Shown here one piece after another: positions 20,501 to 27,607 of a DNA stretch of 64,000 nucleotides. The notes under the pieces were generated by a model. The model was not told the origin of the DNA and searched no databases. It saw only the letters and a program-made list of their open reading frames with translations. The translations under genes were made by a program, and so were the position numbers. The stretch's first letter is position 1. Each line of letters begins with the position of its first letter. This DNA comes from Heliocidaris erythrogramma. Lineage: Eukaryota; Echinodermata; Echinoidea; Camarodonta; Echinometridae. The DNA lies in NCBI GenBank assembly GCA_025617745.1, contig CM046863.1:10032935-10096934 (forward strand). The letters run 5' to 3'.

Positions 20501-22543
20501 CATGTTGCTACCCAACTGAAACCGAGTTGGCCAGACTCTCTCTATATACGGCACTGCTCTTGACGCTCAAATACTGCCCTTTCTCGTCGGGACAACCCCA
20601 GGACAACCACCCTCTAGGAAAAGTACCCCAAATTGGACTTAACATCACATTGAACAAGATTGTGCTCGTTCGCCACGCTCGCTCGCCAAAATAGAATTAA
20701 TGTGTCACGGGGGGGGGGGGGGGGGGGAGATTTCCCCTGGTATTACATTTTTGTTTTAAAAGTTGGGTGTTTAAACTCGGTGTTTGATGGTGCATTGTAC
20801 AGTTGAATTTCTCATCCATCTCATCCATTATACCCCATACTTTTTTTTTTAAATCGACCAACCACAATGCTAGTTTCCTTTAATACTCGATTGGCTGGTA
20901 GCTTTGTAACGAGTTGCATAATTGTAGAGTGCGTGAGGGAGAGGGGGTGGGGGGTGTGTGACAAACGGCTGGAATATTTGTTTTCCTTCCCGCCCCCCTT
21001 AATTGTTGATCATGAAAAACATCTAATAGAGAGTTGATATTGCACATGGGAATATATGCCTTCATGCATTGAAGAAAAAACAACAAACAAAAAACAAAAA
21101 ACAAAAACAAACACAAACAATTCTTTTTAAATGATAGTATATATAAATTAGTTTTTTTTTTTTTTTTTTAATGTGATAAAGTTTTATTGTTTGAAGTTTG
21201 AGGAGGAACAATAATTAAGCGAGCAAGCATAAACGAAAACAAACACTTCTCTTTTAATAAAATTTGGTATATTATCTGGGATTTATTGTTGCAGGTCCGG
21301 GCAGAAATTTTGCTAAAGGCCATATTAATTCTATTTTGGCGAGCGAGCGTAGCGAACGCGCACAATCTTGTTCAATGTGATGTTAAGTTCAATTTGGGTT
21401 TCTTTTCCTAGAGGGTGGTTGTCCTGGGGTAGTTGTCCGGGGGGGGGGGGGGCTATATTTTTTCTGTCAGGACTTGAGCCACCCGACGAGAGAGGGCAGT
21501 AGTTAAGCGTCAAGAGGGGTCGGCATGAATATTCATGAAAAACAATTCGTAGGGATATAATAAAATGAGCGAACCAGTCACGCAGTTCCTTGTGTGGCGC
21601 ATTCGGATTCACGTTGTGCTCGTCATGAAGGAATCACGAGTTCGAGCCTCGGCAAGCTAAGGGGTGTTAGAATTTAGGAAAGTATCATTGACAAAATTTT
21701 CTTTTGCTGAAATAAAGTAAGGTGAAACTGAGAGAAAATACAAGTCTTAAAGTTGTAGTCTCAAAGTCTCCAAAACGGGGCTTCTTGACGCTCAAATACT
21801 GCCCTCTCTTGTCAGTGGCGCAAATCCTGACAGAAAAATACGCGTCTGGGGGTAATTGTCCTAGAGGGTGGTTGTCCTAGGGGGTGGATGTCTGGGGGGT
21901 AGTTGTCCGGGGGGTAGTTGTCCTGGGGGTAGTTGTCTTAGGGGTAGTTGTCCTAGGGGGTGGTTGTCGGGGGGTAGTTGTCCGGGGGGTAGTTGTCTTG
22001 GGGGTAGTTGTCCTAGGGGGTAGTTGTCTGGGGGTAGTTATCCGGGGGGTAGTTGTCCTAGAGGGTGGTTGTCCTAGGGGGGTAGTTATCCGGGGGTACT
22101 TGTCCTAGGGGGGTAGTCGTCCTAGAGGGTAGTTGTCCTAGAGGGTGGTTATCCTAGGGGTGGTTATCCGGGGGGGGGGGGGGGTGGTTGTCCAGGGGGT
22201 AGGAGTCCTAGAACCGGATCAAAGAAATAAAAACTGCATGGTTTGCATTGCGGTATTTTTTTTTTAAATGCAGTAAACTGTTAATGAACATATTAGTGAA
22301 ATTATTCTTCGATGTTCAAAAACGTTTTTGTTTAGTTATATAACAATTGTTTTTGAATTTTTAAACAGAGTCACCGTTCCTCTGCAGCCAATACGAGTAC
22401 AGAAGTTCGCTAGCATGCTTCAGGATGTGTTCGGAAAAAACAGTGAGCACACCCTCTACGGTGATCTAATCCCGGCCAAGACCACCTCAGAACCAGCATA
22501 TTACCAGCATTTGATTATAAAAAGAGAAGACAAATACATGTAA
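8500..22543 (+). CDS. GNMT-like: Glycine N-methyltransferase-like gene (6 exons, 312 aa)
   Basis: Model: join(8500-8569,13617-13761,15119-15255,16304-16554,18685-18845,22369-22543), 939 nt, phase-consistent across five GT/AG introns. The product is a class I S-adenosylmethionine methyltransferase. GNMT methylates glycine to sarcosine in the cytosol and buffers the AdoMet/AdoHcy ratio. Seen: motif I LDAACGTG (about residues 65-72), acidic D89 in VVGAD, ANW at 122-124, FDAVLCLGSS (137-146), LKxGG-like PGG (173-175) and LIDHRN with R182. Length is close to the 295 residues of mammalian GNMT, and the C-terminal exon resembles its last 55 residues. Oddities: by eye, the glycine-contacting Tyr (rat Tyr33) aligns with Arg, and the Asn of CLGNS (rat Asn138) is Ser, so the substrate may differ. 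The start was chosen because MTYVTRSYS resembles the family N-terminus. Expression is unverified. Confidence 0.88.
8570..10408. other. Intron 1, 5' part
   Basis: Intronic DNA, AT-rich, no recognisable exon. The region 9000-9560 is less AT-rich and has several short inverted segments, but I cannot assign it to a repeat family. Confidence 0.5.
10417..10955. mobile_element. hAT-like non-autonomous element, 8-bp TSD
   Basis: Ends CACTAGGG.. and ..CCCCTGGTG are imperfect inverted repeats extending about 35 bp (shared TAAGCAGACGA). Identical 8-bp copies of TGTCGTCA flank both sides (10409-10416, 10956-10963). An 8-bp duplication and a CA..TG terminus are typical of hAT elements. The 539-bp body has a 70-codon frame (10698-10910) with no transposase similarity, so this is a MITE-like passenger in intron 1. 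Confidence 0.85.
11202..11325 (+). pseudogene. Decayed duplicate of GNMT-like exon 2
   Basis: Matches exon 2 (13618-13735) in order and orientation: TATTCTCAAC, GATGATGATG, a long block encoding DVIRRFGVLSKRSES, then a block encoding SYSEWLSGRLQSHQ. It has lost the acceptor (TTAT replaces GCAGAT), gained a short internal insertion that repeats the TCCGAATCCTA segment, and carries an in-frame TAG right after the SES codons. It is a dead exon copy, 2.4 kb upstream of the live exon. Confidence 0.85.
11330..12110. other. Intron 1, middle part
   Basis: AT-rich intronic DNA with a T-run near 11567. Overlapping short frames on both strands (11650-11928) show no similarity to anything I recognise and are probably chance. 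Confidence 0.45.
12121..12350 (+). mobile_element. tRNA-headed SINE
   Basis: Begins with a tRNA-like module: A-box-like TGGTGTAGTGGATT (12134-12147) and B-box GGCTCGAACCC (12179-12189), the pair of internal RNA polymerase III promoter elements. The body continues with CCTTGGGCAAGGCATT.., a segment common in marine-animal SINE bodies as I recall. It is not a functional tRNA: the acceptor stem is not closed. Exact 3' end unclear. Confidence 0.7.
12430..13015. other. Intron 1, 3' part
   Basis: GAGTGGTTAGCACTCG at 12450-12465 could be the A-box region of another old tRNA-derived repeat, but no good B-box follows. The rest is unremarkable AT-rich intron. Confidence 0.35.
13038..13425. repeat. Tandem/inverted minisatellite next to exon 2
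   Basis: Four irregular copies (spacings about 105, 86 and 111 bp) of a unit built from AAGTCAAACCAGTA, AGTCTAATGGTT, CTGAAGACCA and AGGGTGTTAAAA. The words CCATTAGA and TCTAATGG are mutual complements, so single strands could fold repeatedly. It ends about 190 bp before the exon 2 acceptor. Confidence 0.85.
13617..13761 (+). CDS. GNMT-like: GNMT-like exon 2 (AdoMet-binding motif I)
   Basis: Acceptor CTCCTTGCAG ends at 13616; donor is GTTTGT at 13762. Encodes residues 24-72, including FGVLSKRSES, a WLLGQLRSH helix and the AdoMet-binding loop LDAACGTG. R44 aligns with the AdoMet-contacting Arg of GNMT (rat Arg40). The DDDD run at 30-33 is unusual. Confidence 0.88.
13911..13931 (+). repeat. 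G homopolymer (~20 nt)
   Basis: A T-run followed by about 20 consecutive G in intron 2. Part of a series of long + strand G-runs in the window; the exact length in an assembly is unreliable. Confidence 0.9.
14207..14344. mobile_element. Degenerate MITE (GGGAAGCGTTTCATCAAG ends)
   Basis: Left end GGGAAGCGTTTCATCAAG and right end ..AGTTTCATGAAACAGGGCCC are imperfect inverted repeats. The family is the same as the better preserved copy at 19019-19132, with shared CTTGTCAGTG and CCAATCAGATGCAAG-type segments. Non-coding; in intron 2. Confidence 0.6.
14350..15118. other. Intron 2, 3' part
   Basis: AT-rich intron. A 68-codon frame on the - strand (14525-14731) has no recognisable family. A pyrimidine-rich tract at 15071-15115 leads to the exon 3 acceptor. 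Confidence 0.5.
15119..15255 (+). CDS. GNMT-like: GNMT-like exon 3
   Basis: Acceptor TTCCATAG ends at 15118; donor GTCAGT at 15256. Encodes residues 73-117: GDAIFLLKNGFCVVGAD with D89 at the position that binds the AdoMet ribose, then an ADAMLNQARKARD helix. Phase (2 in, 1 out) matches its neighbours. Matches the GNMT segment after motif I. Confidence 0.86.
15695..15720. repeat. (GA)n microsatellite
   Basis: About ten GA units in intron 3. Simple repeat; a G homopolymer of about 17 follows at 15904-15920. Confidence 0.85.
15991..16210. mobile_element. CGGCTCAC-family MITE, old copy
   Basis: Diverged member of the family also at 22558-22767, 24519-24716 and 27303-27500. Shared segments include CGGCTCA.., GACGTNA.., CTGGCGTRTG.GTTAATTG.CTTCACA.GCT.GATTA.CGCAGGTA and ..GCCTC..T..GC.GGGC. 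Ends are near-complementary (family ends CCCGGCTCACATGAGGCG / CGCCTC.TGTGAGCCGGG). Lies about 95 bp upstream of exon 4. Confidence 0.65.
16304..16554 (+). CDS. GNMT-like: GNMT-like exon 4 (catalytic core)
   Basis: Acceptor TTGTTTCCTAG ends at 16303; donor GTAAAG at 16555; 251 bp. Encodes residues 118-201. KANWLSL matches the EANWMTL of GNMT; FDAVLCLGSSMINLID corresponds to FDAVICLGNSFAHLPD; FKSMVKPGGVLLIDHRNMD matches the strand-helix that carries the substrate-carboxylate Arg (R182 here). Substitutions at the Asn and His of the CLGNSFAHL segment (to Ser and Asn) are notable. Confidence 0.92.
16555..17150. other. Intron 4, 5' part
   Basis: AT-rich intron, no recognisable feature. The - strand 80-codon frame at 16818-17060 lacks similarity. 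Confidence 0.5.
17150..17357. mobile_element. Inverted-repeat element around a T-run
   Basis: Left GGGGCCTGGGGTGCGGGGGTGCTG and right CAGCACCCCCAGTAAC..CAGGCGCCTG are imperfect inverted repeats. Inside are two copies of TTAAAAAGAGAC.CTAAAA.GCT separated by a T homopolymer of more than 20. Non-coding, probably a degenerate MITE. Confidence 0.45.
17765..17955. mobile_element. MITE (AGTGATCTCTCT ends)
   Basis: Left AGTGATCTCTCTCCCGCGTG and right CACGCGGCAGAGAGATCACT are near-perfect inverted repeats of 24 bp. A 191-bp body without coding capacity, in intron 4. No clear target duplication. Confidence 0.75.
18685..18845 (+). CDS. GNMT-like: GNMT-like exon 5
   Basis: Acceptor TTTGTTCTAAG ends at 18684; donor GTGAGT at 18846. 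Encodes residues 202-254 (EDTIHKMEAEI.. to ..DSRINIE). This corresponds to the variable beta-sheet segment after the YYKSDLT region of GNMT and is the least conserved part. Support comes from preserved phase (0 in, 2 out), splice borders and length. Confidence 0.72.
18857..18890. repeat. (GATTT)n microsatellite beside a donor site
   Basis: Five or six GATTT units begin about a dozen bases after the exon 5 donor. Copy-number change here could affect intron 5 splicing, but this is speculation. Confidence 0.85.
19019..19132. mobile_element. Hairpin MITE (GGGGAGCGTTTCATCAAG ends)
   Basis: GGGGAGCGTTTCATCAAG.. and ..CTTGATGAAACGCTCCCC are perfect 18-bp inverted repeats, and the interior is also complementary (TTTTGTCAG / CTGACAAAA). 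114 bp, non-coding. A related decayed copy is at 14207-14344. Confidence 0.85.
19270..19440. repeat. (GATAAT)n-like AT-rich simple repeat
   Basis: Irregular GATAAT/ATAATAA tracts in intron 5, just before the foldback element. Confidence 0.8.
19498..20040 (+). repeat. Left minisatellite arm of the foldback
   Basis: More than 30 head-to-tail variants of GGACAACTACCCCCTA, with unit length drifting between about 13 and 17 as C-run length varies. A C-rich top strand without coding potential. Confidence 0.95.
20095..20375 (-). mobile_element. tRNA-derived SINE-like module (left arm copy)
   Basis: On the - strand a tRNA-like head is readable: TGGCGCATTCGGATT (A-box side) and GAGTTCGAGCC (B-box, complement at about 20228-20238). 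Its distal flank contains the palindromic ATGAATATTCAT. The same module is in the right arm (21525-21765, opposite strand) and, diverged, at 55975-56215 outside any foldback, so it is a repeat in its own right. Confidence 0.65.
20399..20556. mobile_element. hAT-like hairpin MITE inserted in the foldback arm
   Basis: A nearly perfect 158-bp hairpin: CAGTGCCGTATATAGA.. and ..TCTATATACGGCACTG, with complementary GCATATTCCTTTGTT / AACAAAGGAATATACG near the centre. It is flanked by identical 8-bp CTCTTGAC copies (20391-20398, 20557-20564). The mirror arm of the foldback keeps the uninterrupted sequence (CCCTCTTGACGC, complement near 21510-21530), a natural empty site. Confidence 0.92.
20704..21325. 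other. Unpaired core of the foldback element
   Basis: Starts with a G homopolymer (about 20709-20727), then AT-rich DNA with A/T homopolymers (CAAACAAAAAAC.. near 21080, T-run near 21153). A - strand frame at 20880-21116 shows no similarity. No transposase. Confidence 0.55.
21525..21765 (+). mobile_element. tRNA-derived SINE-like module (right arm copy)
   Basis: Mirror image of 20095-20375. The + strand reads TGGCGCATTCGGATTCACG then ACGAGTTCGAGCCTCGGC, a tRNA-like A-box/B-box pair, then AAGGGGTGTTAG and an A-rich body. The two arm copies are very similar, implying copying of the arm as a unit. Confidence 0.65.
21841..22205 (-). repeat. Right minisatellite arm of the foldback
   Basis: About 24 variants of GGGGGTAGTTGTCCTA, the reverse complement of the left array. 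The + strand frame through it (21884-22108, GVVVLGVVV..) is repeat translation and not a gene. The array ends about 165 bp before exon 6. Confidence 0.95.
22369..22543 (+). CDS. GNMT-like: GNMT-like exon 6 (C-terminal)
   Basis: Acceptor TTTTTAAACAG ends at 22368; TAA stop at 22541-22543. Encodes residues 255-312: KVTVPLQPIRVQKFASMLQ.. through ..LYGDLIPAKTTSEPAYYQHLIIKRE. It parallels the GNMT C-terminus (YYPHCLASFTELL.., VLGDF.PY.., FIHVLK). Last strand-helix-strand of the Rossmann-like fold. Confidence 0.88.
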
Positions 22544-22557
22544 ATGCCTTTCTTATG

Positions 22558-22767
22558 CACGGCTCACATGAGGCGTTATGTGCTCATGCTAAGACCGCGT
22601 CAGTGACGTTTTGCGCGTCATGAAAGAACGATATCGTTTGAGAAGTGATTCTAAAATCAGCAGTGCAAACAGATCTTTAAAAAACTGGCGTGTGGGTTAA
22701 TTGCCTTCACAGGCTTGATTATCGCAGGTACTGACGCAGTAGAAATGGCGCCTCTTGTGAGCCGGGC
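22558..22767. mobile_element. CGGCTCAC-family MITE downstream of GNMT
   Basis: Ends CGGCTCACATGAGGCG.. and ..GCGCCTCTTGTGAGCCGGG are inverted repeats; 210 bp, 15 bp after the stop codon, so probably within the 3' UTR. The left breakpoint of the 2784-bp tandem duplication (22629) lies inside it. A truncated right half recurs at 25413-25551. Confidence 0.8.
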
Positions 22768-22850
22768 TTTGTGCTAGAGTTATACGAGTTTTTTCCCCGA
22801 ACATGCGTCATTCCGAAATTTCGTTGATCCGCATATTTGTTTTTAATAGG

Positions 22851-22856
22851 AATAAA
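22851..22856 (+). promoter_or_regulatory. Candidate polyadenylation signal for GNMT-like
   Basis: AATAAA about 310 bp after the stop codon, first on the + strand downstream. It is inside the tandem duplication, so an identical copy exists at 25635. Functional use is unknown. Confidence 0.25.
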
Positions 22857-24518
22857 ATGCTGGTCACATTTGCAACGATATCGATAACGAGATTTTCAAT
22901 TCTCGCTACCCCAAATACGCAATTTCGCCAACAAATGGCGTTTGTCATGCAAACCACGCATGCGCAGTGCTGGCAATATCCCGATTGGGTGGACAAGTGT
23001 TTGTCTTTTTGCATTGAAAATGTACAGAGGTATATTACAAAAATCCTCGAGTTTGAGTATAAATTAACCAACATGTTTGAAAAGATACTATGATTTATTG
23101 GGACAATTGGTTGCATTTTCAAAATTTGAGTGGTTTATGTCATGCGATCCAAAAATTAAGCCTTTTAGCACTAATTTTATTCATAAGACGTAGTATTTCC
23201 ATACAGACCGGAAGTGAAGTTGACGAAGATGCGGACCATTTCCATGCTTAATATTGCCCTCTACGTCGAAAATTGCATATTTGATGTAGCGAGAATTAAA
23301 GATACACCCTACAATGTTCAGCGTACGTGTGAGTAAGCTTGTGTGTGTTACAATGGGAGGACAGGAGTACGCTGAAGGGCAACACATCCGAAAATGAAAT
23401 CAAGTTCTATTGAGGCATGTTTAGACCTGAACGATGACGATAACGATAACGATAAATCGTTAAAAAAAATGCTCCCTCTTTATTAATGCTGAAATTGAAA
23501 ATCGTAGTTTGATGTCAGACCTCAACCATGTCAACGTTATCTGCTAATAAGCATAAATATGTGTATGTTTGTGTGTAGTTGATCGTTATCGTTCACGTCC
23601 AACCAGCCATTTATCGATCTACCTGTCTTTCTATCCCATAACTGATCTAATCTTGTTTACACGAACACTAAAAATTAATGCACTTTTGTTATTTTCCATC
23701 TACAAATATTTTGGAAGAAATTCTTTGTTTGAGCTCACTCCCTTATATCTAATCATCTCATTCCTATCACTACAAATTGACTTTTATTTCATGGGGGAGT
23801 TTATGATATTGGAGTGTATGCAATGAATGTATACAAGGGTATTTCTGTATAAGTTTGTTGTAATGCACATTTATATAAGAATGGCATTAAATGAACACAT
23901 ACTAAAGATTCTTGTCTTGCCTTTTCAGTGTAAAGTACAAGATGCAGAGAAATCCGAAATCGAACAATATAAACGAAAAATATGATTTAAAGATTAAAGA
24001 ACACTTTCAAGATTTAAAACTAGTATTAATTCAAGACTGGAGCTTGCTGTTGCTTGGTAAAACAACTGATTACCAAGGCTAGCTTCCCAATATTTGGCAC
24101 ATCCAATCAGAGATCGTTATCCTTTATGCAATATCTGTATGGCCCACTGTATATTCTTGCGTGTAGCTCTGTTGAGTAGAAGACGGAATTTCTATGTATG
24201 TCTTTTTGAAGCTAAGGTATTCTTTGTAGTACTAATCATATATATAAATATAATTATATAATTTTGTGTTTACTTTAAAAAAATCTTTACAATTTTTTAT
24301 ACTGAAATTTCACTTAAAAGTGATCACCACGCACAACATATTTTGGAAATAAGCATGATAAAAGGTGTATTGTCTTCTGTCTTGTCTCATATTTAAATTT
24401 TGCTTGTCCAAATGAAGTAAAAGTTACAAATAAATGAAATTCACTCTGCAGAATAGCATTTAAGATAAATCAAAGTCAAAGATAAATCAATGTGGAGACT
24501 CTGGAGTCCTCTTTGAAA

Positions 24519-24716
24519 CCCGGCTCACATGAGGCGTCACTTGGATTGCGTCATTACATGAGCTAATCGAGTTTGTGAAGGAAATTAATCCATACGCCAG
24601 TTATTAAAAGCAATATTTGCATGGATCATTTTGCAATCATTTTTTAAAGATACTATTCTATGACGTCACTGATGTTGTCCTTACGTCATCAAATGGCTCC
24701 TCATATGGGCCAGGCT
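24519..24716. mobile_element. CGGCTCAC-family MITE, inverted copy
   Basis: Left CCCGGCTCACATGAGGCG; right CTCCTCATATGGGCCAGGCT. Internally inverted relative to 22558-22767 (GTTTGTGAAGG..ATTAATCCATACGCCAG pairs with CTGGCGTGTGG.TTAATTGCCTTCACA). Duplicated at 27303-27500 with the tandem unit. Confidence 0.75.
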
Positions 24717-24823
24717 AAGGAATTACATGAATACTCTCACCTATCCTCAACTGGCAACTATACGACATCAAATGTTCTAATTTGCGTTGTCCCCCATTTG
24801 AACCAAAAGTGACTTTCCTTAGA

Positions 24824-25397
24824 ATCTCACTGAGCGGCGAATGTTTGCGAACGTAGCGAATGTGGCTTTTTTCCAGGGTTCGTCAGGGTTCGTAAAAGGT
24901 TGCAAAAGGTTCGTAAAAGGTCGCAAGAAAATTCGTAAACAGTTTTTATTGTCGCAAACAGTTTTTCTTGTCGCAATGAAATTTTGAACATGTTCAAAAT
25001 TTCATTGCGATTTTTTTGACGCAAACAGTTGCTAGTGTTTGCAAAACAGTCGTAAGCCTTTGCAAACGTTTGCAAACGGTTGTAAAACGGTGTCCCTGAA
25101 GTTCCTTTTATTTGCCAATATGCTAGCGACCACATGACCATATGGTTCCTATATAAAACGGGCCTACTGAGAGAAATGTGCCATATCGTCATGCCGAGAA
25201 AGCAAGGTAGGAAAGCAAGGTAGGAGAGCAAAGACCCTCGGGGGACAGAAATCCACGAGAAAAACTGCGACAATAAAAACTGTTTGCGACAATAAAAACT
25301 GTTAAACGAATTTTCTTGCAACCTTTTACGAACCCTGACGAGCATTGGAAAAACCCCAAATTCGCTACGTTCGCAAACATTCGCCGCTCAGTGAGAT
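24824..25397. mobile_element. Foldback MITE, copy 1 (574 bp)
   Basis: Ends ATCTCACTGAGCGGCGA and TCGCCGCTCAGTGAGAT are perfect 17-bp inverted repeats extending to about 130 bp imperfectly (GTTTGCGAACGTAGCGAA.., TTCGTAAAAGG.., AAACAGTTTTTATTGTCGC). An internal hairpin TGAAATTTTGAACATG / CATGTTCAAAATTTCA lies near 24977-25011. The 172-codon - strand frame over it is built from these repeats and is not credible as a gene. No target duplication seen. Confidence 0.85.
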
Positions 25398-27302
25398 ACT
25401 GCTGTGCCTGAGCGATATCGTTTGAGAAGTGATTCTAAAATCAGCAGTGCAAACAGATCTTTAAAAAACTGGCGTGTGGGTTAATTGCCTTCACAGGCTT
25501 GATTATCGCAGGTACTGACGCAGTAGAAATGGCGCCTCTTGTGAGCCGGGCTTTGTGCTAGAGTTATACGAGTTTTTTCCCCGAACATGCGTCATTCCGA
25601 AATTTCGTTGATCCGCATATTTGTTTTTAATAGGAATAAAATGCTGGTCACATTTGCAACGATATCGATAACGAGATTTTCAATTCTCGCTACCCCAAAT
25701 ACGCAATTTCGCCAACAAATGGCGTTTGTCATGCAAACCACGCATGCGCAGTGCTGGCAATATCCCGATTGGGTGGACAAGTGTTTGTCTTTTTGCATTG
25801 AAAATGTACAGAGGTATATTACAAAAATCCTCGAGTTTGAGTATAAATTAACCAACATGTTTAAAAGATACTATGATTTATTGGGACAATTGGTTGCATT
25901 TTCAAAATTTGAGTGGTTTATGTCATGCGATCCAAAAATTAAGCCTTTTAGCACTAATTTTATTCATAAGACGTAGTATTTCCATACAGACCGGAAGTGA
26001 AGTTGACGAAGATGCGGACCATTTCCATGCTTAATATTGCCCTCTACGTCGAAAATTGCATATTTGATGTAGCGAGAATTAAAGATACACCCTACAATGT
26101 TCAGCGTACGTGTGAGTAAGCTTGTGTGTGCTACAATGGGAGGACAGGAGTACGCTGAAGGGCAACACATCCGAAAATGAAATCAAGTTCTATTGAGGCA
26201 TGTTTAGACCTGAACGATGACGATAACGATAACGATAAATCGTTTAAAAAAATGCTCCCTCTTTATTAATGCTGAAATTGAAAATCGTAGTTTGATGTCA
26301 GACCTCAACCATGTCAACGTTATCTGCTAATAAGCATAAATATGTGTATGTTTGTGTGTAGTTGATCGTTATCGTTCACGTCCAACCAGCCATTTATCGA
26401 TCTACCTGTCTTTCTATCCCATAACTGATCTAATCTTGTTTACACGAACACTAAAAATTAATGCACTTTTGTTATTTTCCATCTACAAATATTTTGGAAG
26501 AAATTCTTTGTTTGAGCTCACTCCCTTATATCTAATCATCTCATTCCTATCACTACAAATTGACTTTTATTTCATGGGGGGAGTTTATGATATTGGAGTG
26601 TATGCAATGAATGTATACAAGGGTATTTCAGTATAAGTTTGTTGTAATGCACATTTATATAAGAATGGCATTAAATGAACACATACTAAAGATTCTTGTC
26701 TTGCCTTTTCAGTGTAAAGTACAAGATGCAGAGAAATCCGAAATCGAACAATATAAACGAAAAATATGATTTAAAGATTAAAGAACACTTTCAAGATTTA
26801 AAACTACTATTAATTCAAGACTGGAGCTTGCTGTTGCTTGGTAAAACAACTGATTACCAAGGCTAGCTTCCCAATATTTGGCACATCCAATCAGAGATCG
26901 TTATCCTTTATGCAATATCTGTATGGCCCACTGTATATTCTTGCGTGTAGCTCTGTTGAGTAGAAGACGGAATTTCTATGTATGTCTTTTTGAAGCTAAG
27001 GTATTCTTTGTAGTACTAATCATATATATAAATATAATTATATAATTTTGTGTTTACTTTAAAAAAATCTTTACAATTTTTTATACTGAAATTTCACTTA
27101 AAAGTGATCACCACGCACAACATATTTTGGAAATAAGCATGATAAAAGGTGTATTGTCTTCTGTCTTGTCTCATATTTAAATTTTGCTTGTCCAAATGAA
27201 GTAAAAGTTACAAATAAATGAAATTCACTCTGCAGAATAGCATTTAAGATAAATCAAAGTCAAAGATAAATCAATGTGGAGACTCTGGAGTCCTCTTTGA
27301 AA

Positions 27303-27500
27303 CCCGGCTCACATGAGGCGTCACTTGGATTGCGTCATTACATGAGCTAATCGAGTTTGTGAAGGAAATTAATCCATACGCCAGTTATTAAAAGCAATAT
27401 TTGCATGGATCATTTTGCAATCATTTTTTAAAGATACTATTCTATGACGTCACTGATGTTGTCCTTACGTCATCAAATGGCTCCTCATATGGGCCAGGCT
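27303..27500. mobile_element. CGGCTCAC-family MITE, second inverted copy
   Basis: Copy of 24519-24716 carried by the tandem duplication. Confidence 0.75.
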
Positions 27501-27607
27501 AAGGAATTACATGAATACTCTCACCTATCCTCAACTGGCAACTATACGACATCAAATGTTCTAATTTGCGTTGTCCCCCATTTGAACCAAAAGTGACTTT
27601 CCTTAGA

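Larger units (their letters stand above)
19498..22205. mobile_element. TU-like foldback element, 2.7 kb, in GNMT intron 5
   Basis: A near-complete palindrome. The outer domains are minisatellite arrays of a 15-16-bp unit (GGACAACTACCCCCTA) running one way at 19498-20040 and in reverse complement at 21841-22205. The middle domains are unique-sequence arms (20041-20398 and 20565-20703 pairing with 21326-21840), and there is an unpaired core of about 620 bp (20704-21325). The design, inverted repeats whose outer part is a tandem ~15-mer, is that of the modular TU elements described from sea urchins, as I recall. No transposase is encoded. The left arm is interrupted by a hAT-like MITE. Confidence 0.8.
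22629..25412. repeat. Tandem duplication, unit 1 (2784 bp)
   Basis: Matches 25413-28196 base for base apart from a few changes that I can see: a G deletion near 23083, T/C at 23348, T-run shift near 23460, an extra G near 23790, T/A near 23850, G/C near 24026. Units abut head-to-tail at CCTGAG/CGATATCG. It contains no convincing gene; overlapping 60-170-codon frames on both strands are shared by both copies. It begins 86 bp after the GNMT stop codon. Confidence 0.95.

Noticed and set aside
19498..22205. CRISPR-like array of regular short repeats
   Set aside because: Units are contiguous with no unique spacers, the organism is a eukaryote, and the second array is an inverted copy; it is a minisatellite.
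24827..25345. 172-codon - strand frame (repeated at 27611-28129)
   Set aside because: It lies wholly within an inverted-repeat MITE and is made of the MITE's repeated words.
22803..25976. Paired open frames (96-129 codons) at 22803-23093 and 25587-25976, with overlapping - strand frames
   Set aside because: They exist in both tandem copies only because the DNA is duplicated. Both strands are open, no family similarity is visible and a single-base difference changes the C-terminus, so I do not call a gene.
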